From NCBI GenBank assembly GCA_016787225.1, contig JAEUUY010000021.1:1-64000 (forward strand): a stretch of 64,000 nucleotides of DNA, given 5' to 3'. A program made the translations under genes and the position numbers. Under the pieces are notes generated by a model that saw only the letters and a list, made by a program, of their open reading frames with translations, did not search any database and was not told the DNA's origin. Origin of the DNA: Chitinophagales bacterium (GTDB taxonomy: Bacteria; Bacteroidota; Bacteroidia; Chitinophagales; JADJOU01). Shown piece after piece: positions 6,979 through 16,779 of the stretch (within the stretch, counting starts at the first letter, position 1; each line of letters begins with the position of its first letter).

Positions 6979-9222
6979 TTATTCTTCAATTCTTTTAATT
7001 TCTATAACCCCTTCTAGTGCTTTTAGGTTTTTAATAAGCGTCTCTAATTGCTCTATGTCATTGACATACAGCTTTACCGTACCTTCAAATATACCTTCTT
7101 CACTTTCTATAGATATAGATCGGATGTTGACGTTATAATCCTCTGATATGATCTTAGTCATTTTATTAATTAACCCCAGTCCGTCGATACCATTTAATTT
7201 AAATCCAGTTAGAAAGGCTATTTCTTTAGATTGACTCCACTTCGTTTTTACGATACGATAATTGTATTTGCTCATCAGCTGCACTGCATTAGGACAGTTG
7301 ACCCGATGTATTTTTACCCCTTCATTGATAGTAATGAATCCAAAGACATCGTCTCCAGGTATAGGATTGCAGCAGGGGGCATAGCTATACTGAATTTTTG
7401 AACCATCTTCTCCCATAATGAGAAGATCGGAATTTTGTTTTAGCGTCTCCTTAACTTTTTGAATGACCTCTTGGTCCGATATCTTGGAGTTATCTTCTTT
7501 AAGTTTCTTTGGTTTATCTAGTTTTATATTACCCCCTACAACTTTGAATTTTTTTAAGTCTTGCAGATTGACCTTATCATTTTTAATATCGCAAAGAAGA
7601 CTTAAGTGATTGACATGCTTGTAATGATTTACTAAGATCTGAAGATTTTCTTGATTATAATCTGCATGAATAGCAGATAGCTTTCGCTGAAGAATTTCCT
7701 TACCAAATGCCGCTTCTGACCTTATCTCTGATTTAAGGGAATTTTTTATCGCTGATTTGGCTTTAGATGTAGTTACTATATTGAGCCAATCCTCGTTAGG
7801 TTTTTGTTTAGAACTCGTCAATATTTCTATCTGTGTACCGTTTTCAATCTTGTGCGAAATGGGCACCAGTTTATGGTTGACTTTTGCTCCGATACATTTT
7901 CTGCCTACGCCAGAATGTATCTCAAAAGCAAAGTCTAGTATAGTACTTCCTTGAGGCATCATCTTTAAATCACCCTTAGGCGTGAATACATAGATTTCTT
8001 CATTATACAAATCCAGCTTGAAATCATCGACTAAATCGAGGGCATTATCATTGGAGGCTCTGAGTTTTTCAGACATTTTTTTCAACCACTCATCTACCGG
8101 ATTTTTTTCACTTCCTGTTCTTCCTTCTTTATAGAATAAATGAGCCGCTACTCCCTTTTCTGCTATTTCATCCATACGGGATGTTCTAATCTGAACTTCT
8201 ATAAATTTACCATTCGGCCCCATCACCGTTGTATGCAAGGCTTCATATCCATTTGATTTTGGTTTCGAAATCCAATCGCGCAATCTTTCCGAGGATGGGA
8301 TATAGTTTTCTGTAATTATAGAATAAACATTCCAGCATTCTTGTTTTTCTTTTTCGAATGGTACATCTAATATGATTCTGATAGCTAATAAGTCAAACAC
8401 TTCTTCAAAAGGCACTCCTTTCTTATGAATTTTGTTCCAAATGGAATATATTGATTTTGGCCTTCCATAGATTTTAAACTTATACCCCATTTTATTCAAC
8501 CGTTCTTCTATTGGTTGAATAAATTCATTAATTTGTTTAGTTCGTTGTCGCTTAGTCTCCTTAAGTTTGAGTGCAATTTCTCGAAACTCTTTTGGCTCTA
8601 AGTATTTTAATGATAAATCTTCCAATTCCGTTTTAATAGCATGCAATCCTATTCTATTAGCTAGTGGTGCATAGAGGAATAAGGTTTCGGAAGCTATTTT
8701 TTTCTGCTTATCAGGTGCCATAGCATCCATAGTTCGCATATTGTGCAGTCTATCTGCTATTTTTATCAGTATGACTCGTACATCCTCTGCTAGAGTTATG
8801 ATTAATTTTTTATAATTCTCAACCTGCAGAGAAGAGCTGGTATCTATCATGTGCGAAATCTTCGTAAGCCCCTCTATAATTTTTGCTACTTCATTTCCCA
8901 ATGAGATCTGAATTTCTTCTAAGGTCAAATCGGTATCTTCTACGGTATCGTGAAGCAAAGCGCAAATTGCGGAGGTTACACCCAAACCAATTTCTTCCGC
9001 GACAATCTGTGCTACAGCTATCGGGTGGAATATGTATAATTCACCAGACTTTCGTCTAGTTTTACTATGCGCATCTACAGCCATTTCGAATGCATGGCGA
9101 AGACTTTTCTTAGAGCTTGGATTTAGTCTATTTTTAAGGGTGCGCAAAAGCTTTCTATACTCTTTGGAGATAAGTTTTTTCTCATTTTCAATATCGTAAA
9201 GCTCAAAATTGATGCGCTCCAT
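6979..9222 (-). CDS. spoT: Bifunctional (p)ppGpp synthetase/hydrolase (RelA/SpoT)
   Basis: A 747-residue long RSH enzyme that makes and degrades the alarmone (p)ppGpp in the cytoplasm. The HD hydrolase domain (about 40-190) has the catalytic His91-Asp92 followed by Thr-Val-Glu-Asp-Thr-Asp, so hydrolysis is predicted to be intact. The synthetase domain (about 240-350) has Arg-Pro-Lys-Ser-Ile-Tyr-Ser-Ile-Trp and the ribose/ATP-binding Arg-Ile-Ile motif. A TGS domain (about 405-465) and a C-terminal ACT domain (about 670-745) follow, with a conserved Cys-Cys-Asn-Pro-Ile-Pro-Gly zinc-finger-like element between them. It converges on the tRNA-Leu gene with no room for other genes. Confidence 0.95.
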   Translation of the reverse strand: MERINFELYDIENEKKLISKEYRKLLRTLKNRLNPSSKKSLRHAFEMAVDAHSKTRRKSGELYIFHPIAVAQIVAEEIGLGVTSAICALLHDTVEDTDLTLEEIQISLGNEVAKIIEGLTKISHMIDTSSSLQVENYKKLIITLAEDVRVILIKIADRLHNMRTMDAMAPDKQKKIASETLFLYAPLANRIGLHAIKTELEDLSLKYLEPKEFREIALKLKETKRQRTKQINEFIQPIEERLNKMGYKFKIYGRPKSIYSIWNKIHKKGVPFEEVFDLLAIRIILDVPFEKEKQECWNVYSIITENYIPSSERLRDWISKPKSNGYEALHTTVMGPNGKFIEVQIRTSRMDEIAEKGVAAHLFYKEGRTGSEKNPVDEWLKKMSEKLRASNDNALDLVDDFKLDLYNEEIYVFTPKGDLKMMPQGSTILDFAFEIHSGVGRKCIGAKVNHKLVPISHKIENGTQIEILTSSKQKPNEDWLNIVTTSKAKSAIKNSLKSEIRSEAAFGKEILQRKLSAIHADYNQENLQILVNHYKHVNHLSLLCDIKNDKVNLQDLKKFKVVGGNIKLDKPKKLKEDNSKISDQEVIQKVKETLKQNSDLLIMGEDGSKIQYSYAPCCNPIPGDDVFGFITINEGVKIHRVNCPNAVQLMSKYNYRIVKTKWSQSKEIAFLTGFKLNGIDGLGLINKMTKIISEDYNVNIRSISIESEEGIFEGTVKLYVNDIEQLETLIKNLKALEGVIEIKRIEE

Positions 9223-9391
9223 TAAATTAAGTAAAATTAGTGGTCAGTTTTTTGACTTATGTTTTTATTCTACGTAGGAATTATAAGTTATGAGTGAATT
9301 GACTAAGAAAAAATTCTAATACAATTTACCTAATTATAATGCAAATATCTAAATTCTTATAATCTTTTAGACATATCTACTCATCTACAAA

Positions 9392-10564
9392 TCAATCTAT
9401 AACACCACTTCCTATTAATTCCTCTCCATGATACCAAGCTGCAAACTGACCAGCTGCAATACTTGACATCCATTCCTCAAATATAATAAAAAGTCCGGAA
9501 TCCTTCATAATTAAATTAGCTTTTGCTAATTTCTGACGATAGCGAATACGAACGTGAAATTCTTCCATTTCGCCAATCGATAAGGCCATATCTTCTCGTA
9601 TCCAATGGAGATCTTTGTTAGGTATAAATAAACCTTTTCTCAATAGTCCAGCATGACTATCCCCTTTCCCTACATAAATGATATTATTTGTCGAATCTTT
9701 GGCGATAACAAAAATCGGTAGCTCTGTGCCACCTATACCTAGTCCTTTTCTTTGCCCCACGGTATAAAATTGCACGCCTTGATGCCTACCTATTACTTTC
9801 CCATAACTTGCTATGAGTTGGTATGGGCGGCAAATCGTTTCTATTTCTTGGTCGGGATAATTGAAACAATGATGTTGAGTGTCAATTTCTATAACATCGC
9901 CAAGTTTTGGCTTTAGCTGTTCTTGCAGAAAAACAGGGAGTTTTACCTTTCCTATAAAGCAAAGACCTTGGGAATCCTTTTTTTCAGCTGTGATAAGGTC
10001 GTATTTTTTTGCCAGTTCTCGTACCTCATGTTTTTGCAGATGTCCAATGGGGAAGAGGGCTTTTGATAGCTGGTATTGATTGATTTGACATAGAAAATAA
10101 CTTTGGTCTTTATTCAAATCTACTCCTGCTAGCAGTCTATGTATCGTCCTTCCATTTTTATCTATAGATTCTTTTCTGCAGTAATGGCCTGTGGCTACAT
10201 ATTGTGCACCTAGTTTTAATGCGGCATCGAGAAATACATCAAATTTAATTTCTCTATTGCATAGTACATCTGGATTTGGCGTTCTTCCTCTTTCGTACTC
10301 TGCGTGCATATAATCAACGATACGTTTTTTATATATTTCTGACAGGTCAAGAACTTGAAAGGGTATCCCTAGTTTGTTTGCTACTAAGAGAGCATCGTTG
10401 CTATCGTCTATCCATGGACATTCATTATTGATGACTACTGAATTATCATTCCAGTTTCTCATAAAGACACCTATGACATCATAGCCTTGCTCTACGAGAA
10501 TTGCTGCGGTTACGCTACTGTCTACGCCACCAGAAAGACCCACTACTACTCGTACTTTTGTCAT
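9392..10564 (-). CDS. mnmA: tRNA-specific 2-thiouridylase MnmA
   Basis: A 390-residue cytoplasmic enzyme that adds sulfur at position 2 of the wobble uridine in tRNA-Lys, -Glu and -Gln. The PP-loop Ser-Gly-Gly-Val-Asp-Ser-Ser spans residues 11-17. The catalytic cysteines are Cys102 (Asn-Pro-Asp-Val-Leu-Cys-Asn) and Cys202 (Gly-Leu-Cys-Phe-Ile-Gly-Lys). The Gly-Gln-Arg-Lys-Gly-Leu-Gly motif of the central domain is present. It lies 3 bases downstream of a membrane-protein gene and is probably transcribed with it. Its usual substrates include the Lys(TTT), Glu(TTC) and Gln(TTG) tRNAs of the array near 29.5 kb. Confidence 0.95.
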   Translation of the reverse strand: MTKVRVVVGLSGGVDSSVTAAILVEQGYDVIGVFMRNWNDNSVVINNECPWIDDSNDALLVANKLGIPFQVLDLSEIYKKRIVDYMHAEYERGRTPNPDVLCNREIKFDVFLDAALKLGAQYVATGHYCRKESIDKNGRTIHRLLAGVDLNKDQSYFLCQINQYQLSKALFPIGHLQKHEVRELAKKYDLITAEKKDSQGLCFIGKVKLPVFLQEQLKPKLGDVIEIDTQHHCFNYPDQEIETICRPYQLIASYGKVIGRHQGVQFYTVGQRKGLGIGGTELPIFVIAKDSTNNIIYVGKGDSHAGLLRKGLFIPNKDLHWIREDMALSIGEMEEFHVRIRYRQKLAKANLIMKDSGLFIIFEEWMSSIAAGQFAAWYHGEELIGSGVID

Positions 10565-10567
10565 GGT

Positions 10568-11887
10568 TTATGCTATTAAATTATGTCTTGATTTGTATTT
10601 TTCCCACGTAAAAATTAAAGCTAGTACATAAGTACTAAGACATGGTATCTTATATCGATCTAAAGCTCCGAAATTATAACTCGTAAATCCTACAACCATT
10701 CCATAGAATAAACTAAATCCCATAAGCGCTATGGCTTGTGGTGAACTAAAAAACGCCGTAAAGAAATAAATAATTCGCATTTTAAAAATAGAATAGACCG
10801 TAATTAATAAAAAGAACAAGCTCTGCAAAGCACTTAGAAAAACTATTGGCTTACCAGCCTCCCACAAAAATGGTCGAAAAAAAGTAACAGCTATGGACAC
10901 TGGAATTTTATCGACAAGACCAGAGGTCGTATAGTCTATGTCTCCTAGTGAATAGGCACTACCCTGCAAAGTTGCATGCCAGCTTTGAAATCCTTTAGAG
11001 GTATCCATCAATTTTTCAACAGATAATTCTTGAAAGAATTGAGTCAAGTACTGCAAACTAGCAGTTATCGAAATAGCGGCTATAGCTATGAAAAAAGGTG
11101 CTATAAGAATACGAATGGAAAGTGAAGGGATGCTATTGAACCTCAAATTAATAATCCAAAGTAATATAAATGGGAATGAAGCCATTAGAAAGAAACTGCG
11201 TATAGAGAATAATAGATAAGAGCCTATAAGAAGGTAAACCAGATAACCTATTTTATATTTACCATGACCAAAAAAATTGACTAGACCTATAATGAATAAA
11301 TAAAGTCCACCTAAGGTAAAAGTGTCTTTGAATAATCCTGAGCCCCAAAAAATGACAGAAGGCATAAAGAAAATGGCATAACCTACTTTTTTTTTGCTTA
11401 TACTGGAATTGTCTACAAAAAAACGATAGAACTTCCAAGAGCAAAAAAATGAAAAGAAACTACATATAATAGACGTAAGGTAGAATGAGTTAAGTGTAAA
11501 GGTATTTAAAAGAAGCGCAATCTTAGTCATAGTGAAGGTAGCTTTTGAATACCAATATTCATGCTGGATATTATATTGAATAAAGCTCAATTCATTATAT
11601 TTTCTTAAATTTTCCTGAACTAAGATACTGGGTAATTGATCAATATTACCTAACACATAATCCAGAAGTAATGCCCCACTGCGACAATACTCCGTAGTAT
11701 CTCCACCTCCGTAATAAAACTCATATATGACTACAGCGCAGGTAGCCCCAAACAATTTTAGTAAAAACCCTGAGCTAAAAAAGAATTTATCGTCTGCATC
11801 TGTTATTCTGTATGTTCTATAATATAATACGAAAAAAAGTGGCAGACCAATGTAGATTATACCCAAAAGAATGTGTAAAATAAACAC
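10568..11887 (-). CDS. Multi-pass membrane protein of unknown function
   Basis: A 439-residue protein with about ten or more hydrophobic segments and short hydrophilic loops, so an integral inner-membrane protein. A loop after the second helix holds Tyr-Tyr-Gly-Gly-Gly-Asp-Thr-Thr-Glu-Tyr, an acidic loop of the kind seen in EpsG/Wzy-like polysaccharide polymerases and membrane glycosyltransferases. That resemblance is weak and only suggestive. It ends 3 bases before mnmA and begins 20 bases after the arcA stop, so it is probably the middle gene of a ctlX-arcA-orf-mnmA run. I do not recognise the family. Confidence 0.7.
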   Translation of the reverse strand: MFILHILLGIIYIGLPLFFVLYYRTYRITDADDKFFFSSGFLLKLFGATCAVVIYEFYYGGGDTTEYCRSGALLLDYVLGNIDQLPSILVQENLRKYNELSFIQYNIQHEYWYSKATFTMTKIALLLNTFTLNSFYLTSIICSFFSFFCSWKFYRFFVDNSSISKKKVGYAIFFMPSVIFWGSGLFKDTFTLGGLYLFIIGLVNFFGHGKYKIGYLVYLLIGSYLLFSIRSFFLMASFPFILLWIINLRFNSIPSLSIRILIAPFFIAIAAISITASLQYLTQFFQELSVEKLMDTSKGFQSWHATLQGSAYSLGDIDYTTSGLVDKIPVSIAVTFFRPFLWEAGKPIVFLSALQSLFFLLITVYSIFKMRIIYFFTAFFSSPQAIALMGFSLFYGMVVGFTSYNFGALDRYKIPCLSTYVLALIFTWEKYKSRHNLIA

Positions 11888-11907
11888 CGTATAGTATTAA
11901 TGAAATC

Positions 11908-13143
11908 TTATCCTCTCAAAATGGGAAACGTCATACAATGCGGTCCACCTCTGGCTCTGGAAAGCTCTGTTGATGGAATAGTGATTATGGTCTTCTCATA
12001 TTTATCAGGGTTGAAATCACCATAATTCCATTGTTTAGCAATGTCTCTTCCACTTACGATTTCGTAGCCCTGCTCATAAAGAGCTTCCGCAGTTTTTACA
12101 TTTCTATCGTAGGCAATAGCCACTCCATCTCTGATGGCAACTAAATTGCAGCCATCTGTCCATTGTTCTCGCTCGTCATAAGGGTATTTACCATTGCCAC
12201 AAAGAATAAATTTCATATTAGGATTGGCCGATAGAAAGAAGGATTCCAGCGTAGAAAACTCTTTGTTGCTTCCATCTTTATTGAATTGAGTAACTTTAAT
12301 TAAATTAGATTTCAATGTGTTTTCATAAATTACAAATTCTTCCTTGCTAATTTGAGTAAATAAAGTGTCAATATGCATGCAAGCCCTGTCTTTAGGAATT
12401 ACTATTCTTACAACATGATCAATTACTCCTTTTTGAAATAAGAAATTTTTTAAATATTCAATAGCCTCTGGTGTAGTTCGCTCACTGCAACCTACTAAGA
12501 GATAATTATCCTGAAAGACCATGACGTCTCCTCCTTCAATGGTGCAATCTTCCCCGGCTTCAGTCATATCGATTATTTTAGCATCGTTATTTTCTTGACA
12601 AGATTTAAATAATGGATGAAAATAACATATCACACGGGTGAGAACTCCTTCTCTGTTTCGAGCCTTTTTGGATGGATTACAAATGAGTAAATGATCCTTT
12701 ACCATAACTGCTATATCTCTCGTAAATACATAATTAGGTAATGGGGTTAATAATGATTCATCGGTTTCCTCTAATAATCCTGTGAAGAGGGTATAGACTA
12801 GATCTTTATTCGATAGCGATTTAATTTTTTCTCTTACCTCATCTGTCAATCTCTCCTGAGCAAAAAGGTATTTAAAGAATTTTTCTCGATTTTTTTCATC
12901 AATAGTTTCAAAAACTTCTAGAAGCAGATCTTCCGTATCTAGTACATTTTCCTCACCTATAAATGCAGAGAGTATATCGATGAATTTTTGGTGCTCTTCT
13001 CTCATAGTTTGCAGATGTACGATATCATCATAGAGATATTCTAAGGCGTTACTTGGGGTAACTACCTCTATACCATCATCTGGGTAATGCACAATTACCT
13101 TTTTCAGCGTATCAACTTCGCTTTTACAAAATACCGTATCCAT
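11908..13143 (-). CDS. arcA: Arginine deiminase
   Basis: A 411-residue enzyme that hydrolyses arginine to citrulline and ammonia in the cytoplasm. It has the guanidine-hydrolase fold. Visible marks are Phe-Thr-Arg-Asp, Glu-Gly-Gly-Asp (substrate-binding Asp), the catalytic His in His-Ile-Asp-Thr-Leu-Phe-Thr, and the nucleophile Cys403 in Gly-Gly-Pro-His-Cys-Met-Thr. Length fits the family (about 400-420). The gene starts 5 bases after ctlX, another member of the same fold. No carbamoyltransferase or carbamate kinase is in the window, so the complete ADI energy pathway is not shown here. Confidence 0.92.
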   Translation of the reverse strand: MDTVFCKSEVDTLKKVIVHYPDDGIEVVTPSNALEYLYDDIVHLQTMREEHQKFIDILSAFIGEENVLDTEDLLLEVFETIDEKNREKFFKYLFAQERLTDEVREKIKSLSNKDLVYTLFTGLLEETDESLLTPLPNYVFTRDIAVMVKDHLLICNPSKKARNREGVLTRVICYFHPLFKSCQENNDAKIIDMTEAGEDCTIEGGDVMVFQDNYLLVGCSERTTPEAIEYLKNFLFQKGVIDHVVRIVIPKDRACMHIDTLFTQISKEEFVIYENTLKSNLIKVTQFNKDGSNKEFSTLESFFLSANPNMKFILCGNGKYPYDEREQWTDGCNLVAIRDGVAIAYDRNVKTAEALYEQGYEIVSGRDIAKQWNYGDFNPDKYEKTIITIPSTELSRARGGPHCMTFPILRG

Positions 13144-13148
13144 ATTGT

Positions 13149-14075
13149 TTATTTTTTTTCTAGGAAAATTTCTGCCATCATGCAGCGTGCGCTGCCACCG
13201 CCTATTGTCTCTATGAGGTCAATAGATACCGGTAAAATGGCTGCATATTTTTCGATCTGCATTTTTTGAGATTCTGTCAGAGCCCTAAAAGCCCTGCGAC
13301 TCATGACGAGAAATAATTCGCCGTCTTTATTCTCTACTTGTAGCATATTACCTGCAAAACTTTCGAGTAATTGTTCATTAGAAAGATACACAACTTCTAA
13401 ATTCGTAGATTTAAATTTGGCCTCGAGCATTGCTCTTTCAGCTTCATTTGTTACGGTATCTAAACCTATAACTACATAGCCACTTCCAATACACATAACT
13501 ACATTGGTATGATAAATAAGTGTACCACTATTATCGAATGAATGAAAACTTACAGCCTCATAGTTTATTTGACGACAATAGTCTTGATATAAAGCTAGTT
13601 CTGTTCGAGGAGATAGGCAAGCATAAGCTACCCGATTGGTATGGTCAAAGACTATGCTACCCGTACCTTCTAGCGCTATATCTTTCTGCTCATTTTCACT
13701 AAGGTCTAATACTCTGGTCACATGATATTTAGCTTGGATGGTATCGATTATGTCTTGCCTTTTTTCAAGCTGTCTATTATAATTCTTCATAGGAAAGATG
13801 GTTACAGTTCCATCTTGAGACATGCTGATCCAGTTATTGGGAAAAATAGCGTCTGGTTTTTCAGGTTGAGGGGTATCTTCGATAACATGAACATTTATTT
13901 TTTCAGCGGTCAGTTCGGTGACCATTTTATCAAACTCCTGCTGAGCAGTCCTGAGAATTTCCTCTTTGCCTAAATCTTCAATATTGGTTTGAAACTCATT
14001 CGATTGAGCTGTTTCATAGTTAAATTGAAACGAGGCTGGTCTAATCATCAGAATATTCGATGTGGACTGCTTCAT
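13149..14075 (-). CDS. ctlX: CtlX-like citrulline-utilisation hydrolase (amidinotransferase fold)
   Basis: A 308-residue guanidine-modifying-superfamily protein. It carries Asn-Asn-Trp-Ile-Ser near the N-terminal third, Glu-Gly-Thr-Gly-Ser in the middle, a His within Ile-Tyr-His-Thr-Asn-Val-Val-Met, and Cys298 in Gly-Gly-Gly-Ser-Ala-Arg-Cys-Met, the position of the catalytic cysteine. These fit the CtlX branch (a citrulline-utilisation hydrolase), although dimethylarginine hydrolases share the fold. It is immediately upstream of arcA, so arginine is probably converted to citrulline by ArcA and processed by this enzyme. The exact reaction is inferred from the family. Confidence 0.8.
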   Translation of the reverse strand: MKQSTSNILMIRPASFQFNYETAQSNEFQTNIEDLGKEEILRTAQQEFDKMVTELTAEKINVHVIEDTPQPEKPDAIFPNNWISMSQDGTVTIFPMKNYNRQLEKRQDIIDTIQAKYHVTRVLDLSENEQKDIALEGTGSIVFDHTNRVAYACLSPRTELALYQDYCRQINYEAVSFHSFDNSGTLIYHTNVVMCIGSGYVVIGLDTVTNEAERAMLEAKFKSTNLEVVYLSNEQLLESFAGNMLQVENKDGELFLVMSRRAFRALTESQKMQIEKYAAILPVSIDLIETIGGGSARCMMAEIFLEKK

Positions 14076-14110
14076 GATATCACGGTCAAAATTTTCTAAG
14101 AGATAGCAAT

Positions 14111-14899
14111 CTAGAATCCTGTAAGCGAAACACCTATAGAATATTGTCTTAAATCTAAATTGTTATAATTTCTATTGTCTTTTATGAGTTGATTCATGCC
14201 GTAGTAGCCAAAGAGATTGATAGCTCCATAACCGACTCTAAAGGTAGCTCCATAACGAAATGATGCTAATTCATCAAAAGGCCCCACCTTCATAGTTTGC
14301 TCCCTTTGAATAATTTTATCGTAATAGCTTACTTTCGAATTTGTAGTCAAGTTTAACCCAGCTCTGATGCCTGCGGCTACCTTTATTCGGCTTCTACCAT
14401 TGATAGGCTTAGAGCGATATCTGATTTCAAAAGGTACTTCTAGCCAAGATGAATAAAAACTAGAGCCGTCATAGTTAAAATTAGATCCTGGTGCGAAGCT
14501 AGGGTCTTTTTGTGCACTGATAAATGTAGTTCCTTGTGCATTTTGAGTCAAAACAGAACCATCTAAATTAACTTTACTAAATGTAAATCCAATACCTGGT
14601 GCTACACTAAAGCCAGTTTTATCGATAGGTAGATCGTAGAGAAAATAGAATCCTAGGTTAGGATTGAATACATTGGATTTATAAAATGAATCTGGACTAC
14701 CATTGATGACATTGTCAAAGGTAATATTAAACATAAAGTGGTCATGTCCTTCGTCTGAAAGTTTGATTTTTTTGGATTCAGGTGCTTTCATGGCGGTGTG
14801 TGACGAGCTAGAGGCTGAGCTAGATGGAGTAGGAGTGGTCTGAGCCTTCGCTACTAAACTTAGAATTAATAAGCTCGCTAATAGATTAGATTTTATCAT
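14111..14899 (-). CDS. Outer-membrane beta-barrel protein (PorT-like)
   Basis: A 262-residue exported protein. An N-terminal signal peptide ends at Ala-Lys-Ala-Gln (about residue 20), followed by a Ser/Thr/Pro-rich linker and then repeated amphipathic strands with Gly-Phe-Tyr-Phe, Ala-Pro-Gly-Ile-Gly-Phe and Phe-Arg-Val-Gly-Tyr patterns. It ends in a hydrophobic Phe, typical of barrels inserted in the outer membrane. It matches the PorT/OMP_b-brl style common in Bacteroidota, but the function is unknown. It is 36 bases upstream of ctlX on the same strand. Confidence 0.7.
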   Translation of the reverse strand: MIKSNLLASLLILSLVAKAQTTPTPSSSASSSSHTAMKAPESKKIKLSDEGHDHFMFNITFDNVINGSPDSFYKSNVFNPNLGFYFLYDLPIDKTGFSVAPGIGFTFSKVNLDGSVLTQNAQGTTFISAQKDPSFAPGSNFNYDGSSFYSSWLEVPFEIRYRSKPINGRSRIKVAAGIRAGLNLTTNSKVSYYDKIIQREQTMKVGPFDELASFRYGATFRVGYGAINLFGYYGMNQLIKDNRNYNNLDLRQYSIGVSLTGF

Positions 14900-15173
14900 G
14901 TAAATGTCAATTTTGAGAATGGCAAATGTACACTAAAAATTTCATTTAGAGACTATGACTAGGTTTTTAATAGGAATATTCATACATTTTTTAACGCTTC
15001 TATCATTGAGTGCTGGATTACTTAAGACCATATACTTTATTAGGTTTCAGAGTTTTTCAGTAAGCTTTATTTAATTAAAAACTTTAAATTAATTACCAAG
15101 ACTATTGAGTTAACCAGTATCTAAGTACACTCCTAGTGGAATTTTTAATTTATCTCTATTTCATAGCTCTTTA

Positions 15174-15181
15174 TACCTTTG
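15174..15181 (+). promoter_or_regulatory. -7 element deciding the yhhQ start
   Basis: TAccTTTG followed by C, 18 bases before the ATG at 15199. Because it lies inside a longer in-frame extension that would begin with GTG at 15136, it argues for the shorter protein. Confidence 0.6.
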
Positions 15182-15198
15182 CCTTTAATCAATATCCT

Positions 15199-15963
15199 AT
15201 GCGCAAAGAAGTCAAAGTTTTTATCCTACTCGGTTGTGTTTTTGTCGCCAACGTCATTCTGGCTGAGTTTATAGGTGTTAAGATATTTTCATTGACGGCC
15301 AGTATGGGATTACCAGATTGGAATTATACTCTATTCGGTCAGCCCATGTCGCTGCAATACACGGCTGGGGTCTTGATTTGGCCAGTGGTTTTCGTCTTGA
15401 CGGATATTATCAATGACTATTATGGTAGGAAAGGGGTTCGCTTTCTTACCTTTCTTGCAGTGGGTATTTCGCTCTACGCATTCTTTGTAGTCAATCTAGC
15501 CATAAATTTAGAACCCGCTATGTGGTGGAAGATGGTCAATCAAGATCAGGGTATACCTGACTTAAACTTAGCTTACAAACAGATTTTTGGGCAGGGGAAT
15601 AATATTATTATTGGTTCGCTCATGGCATTCGTTTTAGGTCAGTTTATCGATGTCATGGTGTTTCAAAAACTAAAACAAACCCAAAAAGGAAGTCAGCTAT
15701 GGGTGCGGGCTACTGTGTCTACCTTGGTGTCGCAGTTTATCGATAGTTTTGTCGTGATATTTATTGCCTTTTATCTAGGGCAGGGATGGCCTTTGAGTCA
15801 GGTTTTATCTGTATCTACCAATAACTATATTTATAAAGGATTGGTGGCCATTCTCATGATTCCGGTCTTACATTTTATACATTTAGCTATAGAGAAATAT
15901 CTCGGAAATTCACTGGCAGAGCATATGCGAGCGAGTGCATTGAAAAATAAACTGGAATTTTAG
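15199..15963 (+). CDS. yhhQ: Queuosine precursor transporter (YhhQ/VUT family)
   Basis: A 254-residue inner-membrane protein with about six or seven helices, predicted to import a queuosine precursor (preQ0/preQ1 or queuine). The family marks are an N-terminal Ala-Glu-Phe-Ile-Gly-Val-Lys segment, Thr-Asp-Ile-Ile-Asn-Asp-Tyr-Tyr-Gly-Arg after the third helix, and a later Gln-Phe-Ile-Asp-Ser-Phe motif. I chose the ATG at 15199 because a good -7 element is 18 bases upstream; a GTG start at 15136 is open in frame but would place the promoter within the gene. The next gene is phhA 50 bases on. Confidence 0.88.
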   Translation: MRKEVKVFILLGCVFVANVILAEFIGVKIFSLTASMGLPDWNYTLFGQPMSLQYTAGVLIWPVVFVLTDIINDYYGRKGVRFLTFLAVGISLYAFFVVNLAINLEPAMWWKMVNQDQGIPDLNLAYKQIFGQGNNIIIGSLMAFVLGQFIDVMVFQKLKQTQKGSQLWVRATVSTLVSQFIDSFVVIFIAFYLGQGWPLSQVLSVSTNNYIYKGLVAILMIPVLHFIHLAIEKYLGNSLAEHMRASALKNKLEF

Positions 15964-16013
15964 AAATTATGCTTATTTTTGGTCGTTAAATTTGAGTTAA
16001 ACTTTAGTTTACG

Positions 16014-16745
16014 ATGATTCAAGAGTATGATAAATATGTAGACGAAGACCACGAAGTGTGGTCTATTTTATATAGCAGAATGATGGAAATATTGCCTCGA
16101 TATTCTTCGCAGGCATATTTAGAGGGTATTCAGGATGTAGGACTAGAAGGCGATCGCATTCCCAATTTTGACGAGTGTAATGTGAAATTATCGAAGAAAA
16201 CCGGCTGGAAAATATATGTAGTACCAGGTTTGATAGATAATAAACCGTTTTTTGAGCATTTGAGCAATCGGGAATTTCCATCGAGCACTTGGTTGAGAAA
16301 AAAATCACAACTTGAATATCTCGAGGAACCAGATATGTTTCATGATATCTTCGGTCATGTACCGCTATTGGCTAATTTACATTTTGCCAATTTCCTATCA
16401 GAGTTAGCAGGAATAGCGTTAGAACATATCGAGAATGAATGGGCTGTGGAGATATTGTCTAGATTGTATTGGTACACGGTCGAATTTGGATTAATTAAGG
16501 AAGGTAATGGTCTGAAGGTTTATGGCGCAGGTATACTATCATCAAGCGGTGAGACTCAGTATTCCATTGATTCGGATATTCCACAACGCATGCCTTATGA
16601 TGTGAAAAAAATATTTCAAACCCCTTATATCAAGGATAAATTTCAGGAGCAATATTTCGTTATTGACTCATATGAGCAACTTTACAAAAGTATTCCTGAA
16701 ATCAAATCCGTATTAGCACAAGAACTAAAATCCGCTGCCATTTGA
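16014..16745 (+). CDS. phhA: Phenylalanine-4-hydroxylase
   Basis: A 243-residue non-haem iron, tetrahydropterin-dependent monooxygenase converting phenylalanine to tyrosine. The iron ligands are visible as His110 and His115 (Phe-His-Asp-Ile-Phe-Gly-His-Val-Pro) and Glu157 (Tyr-Thr-Val-Glu-Phe-Gly). The Gly-Ala-Gly-Ile-Leu-Ser-Ser-Ser-Gly-Glu segment after it is also family-typical. It lacks the regulatory ACT domain and oligomerisation tail of animal enzymes, as usual for bacterial forms. The pterin-recycling gene phhB is not nearby. Confidence 0.93.
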   Translation: MIQEYDKYVDEDHEVWSILYSRMMEILPRYSSQAYLEGIQDVGLEGDRIPNFDECNVKLSKKTGWKIYVVPGLIDNKPFFEHLSNREFPSSTWLRKKSQLEYLEEPDMFHDIFGHVPLLANLHFANFLSELAGIALEHIENEWAVEILSRLYWYTVEFGLIKEGNGLKVYGAGILSSSGETQYSIDSDIPQRMPYDVKKIFQTPYIKDKFQEQYFVIDSYEQLYKSIPEIKSVLAQELKSAAI

Positions 16746-16779
16746 TCGAATTCTACCCCACCAAATTTGATTAATTAAT

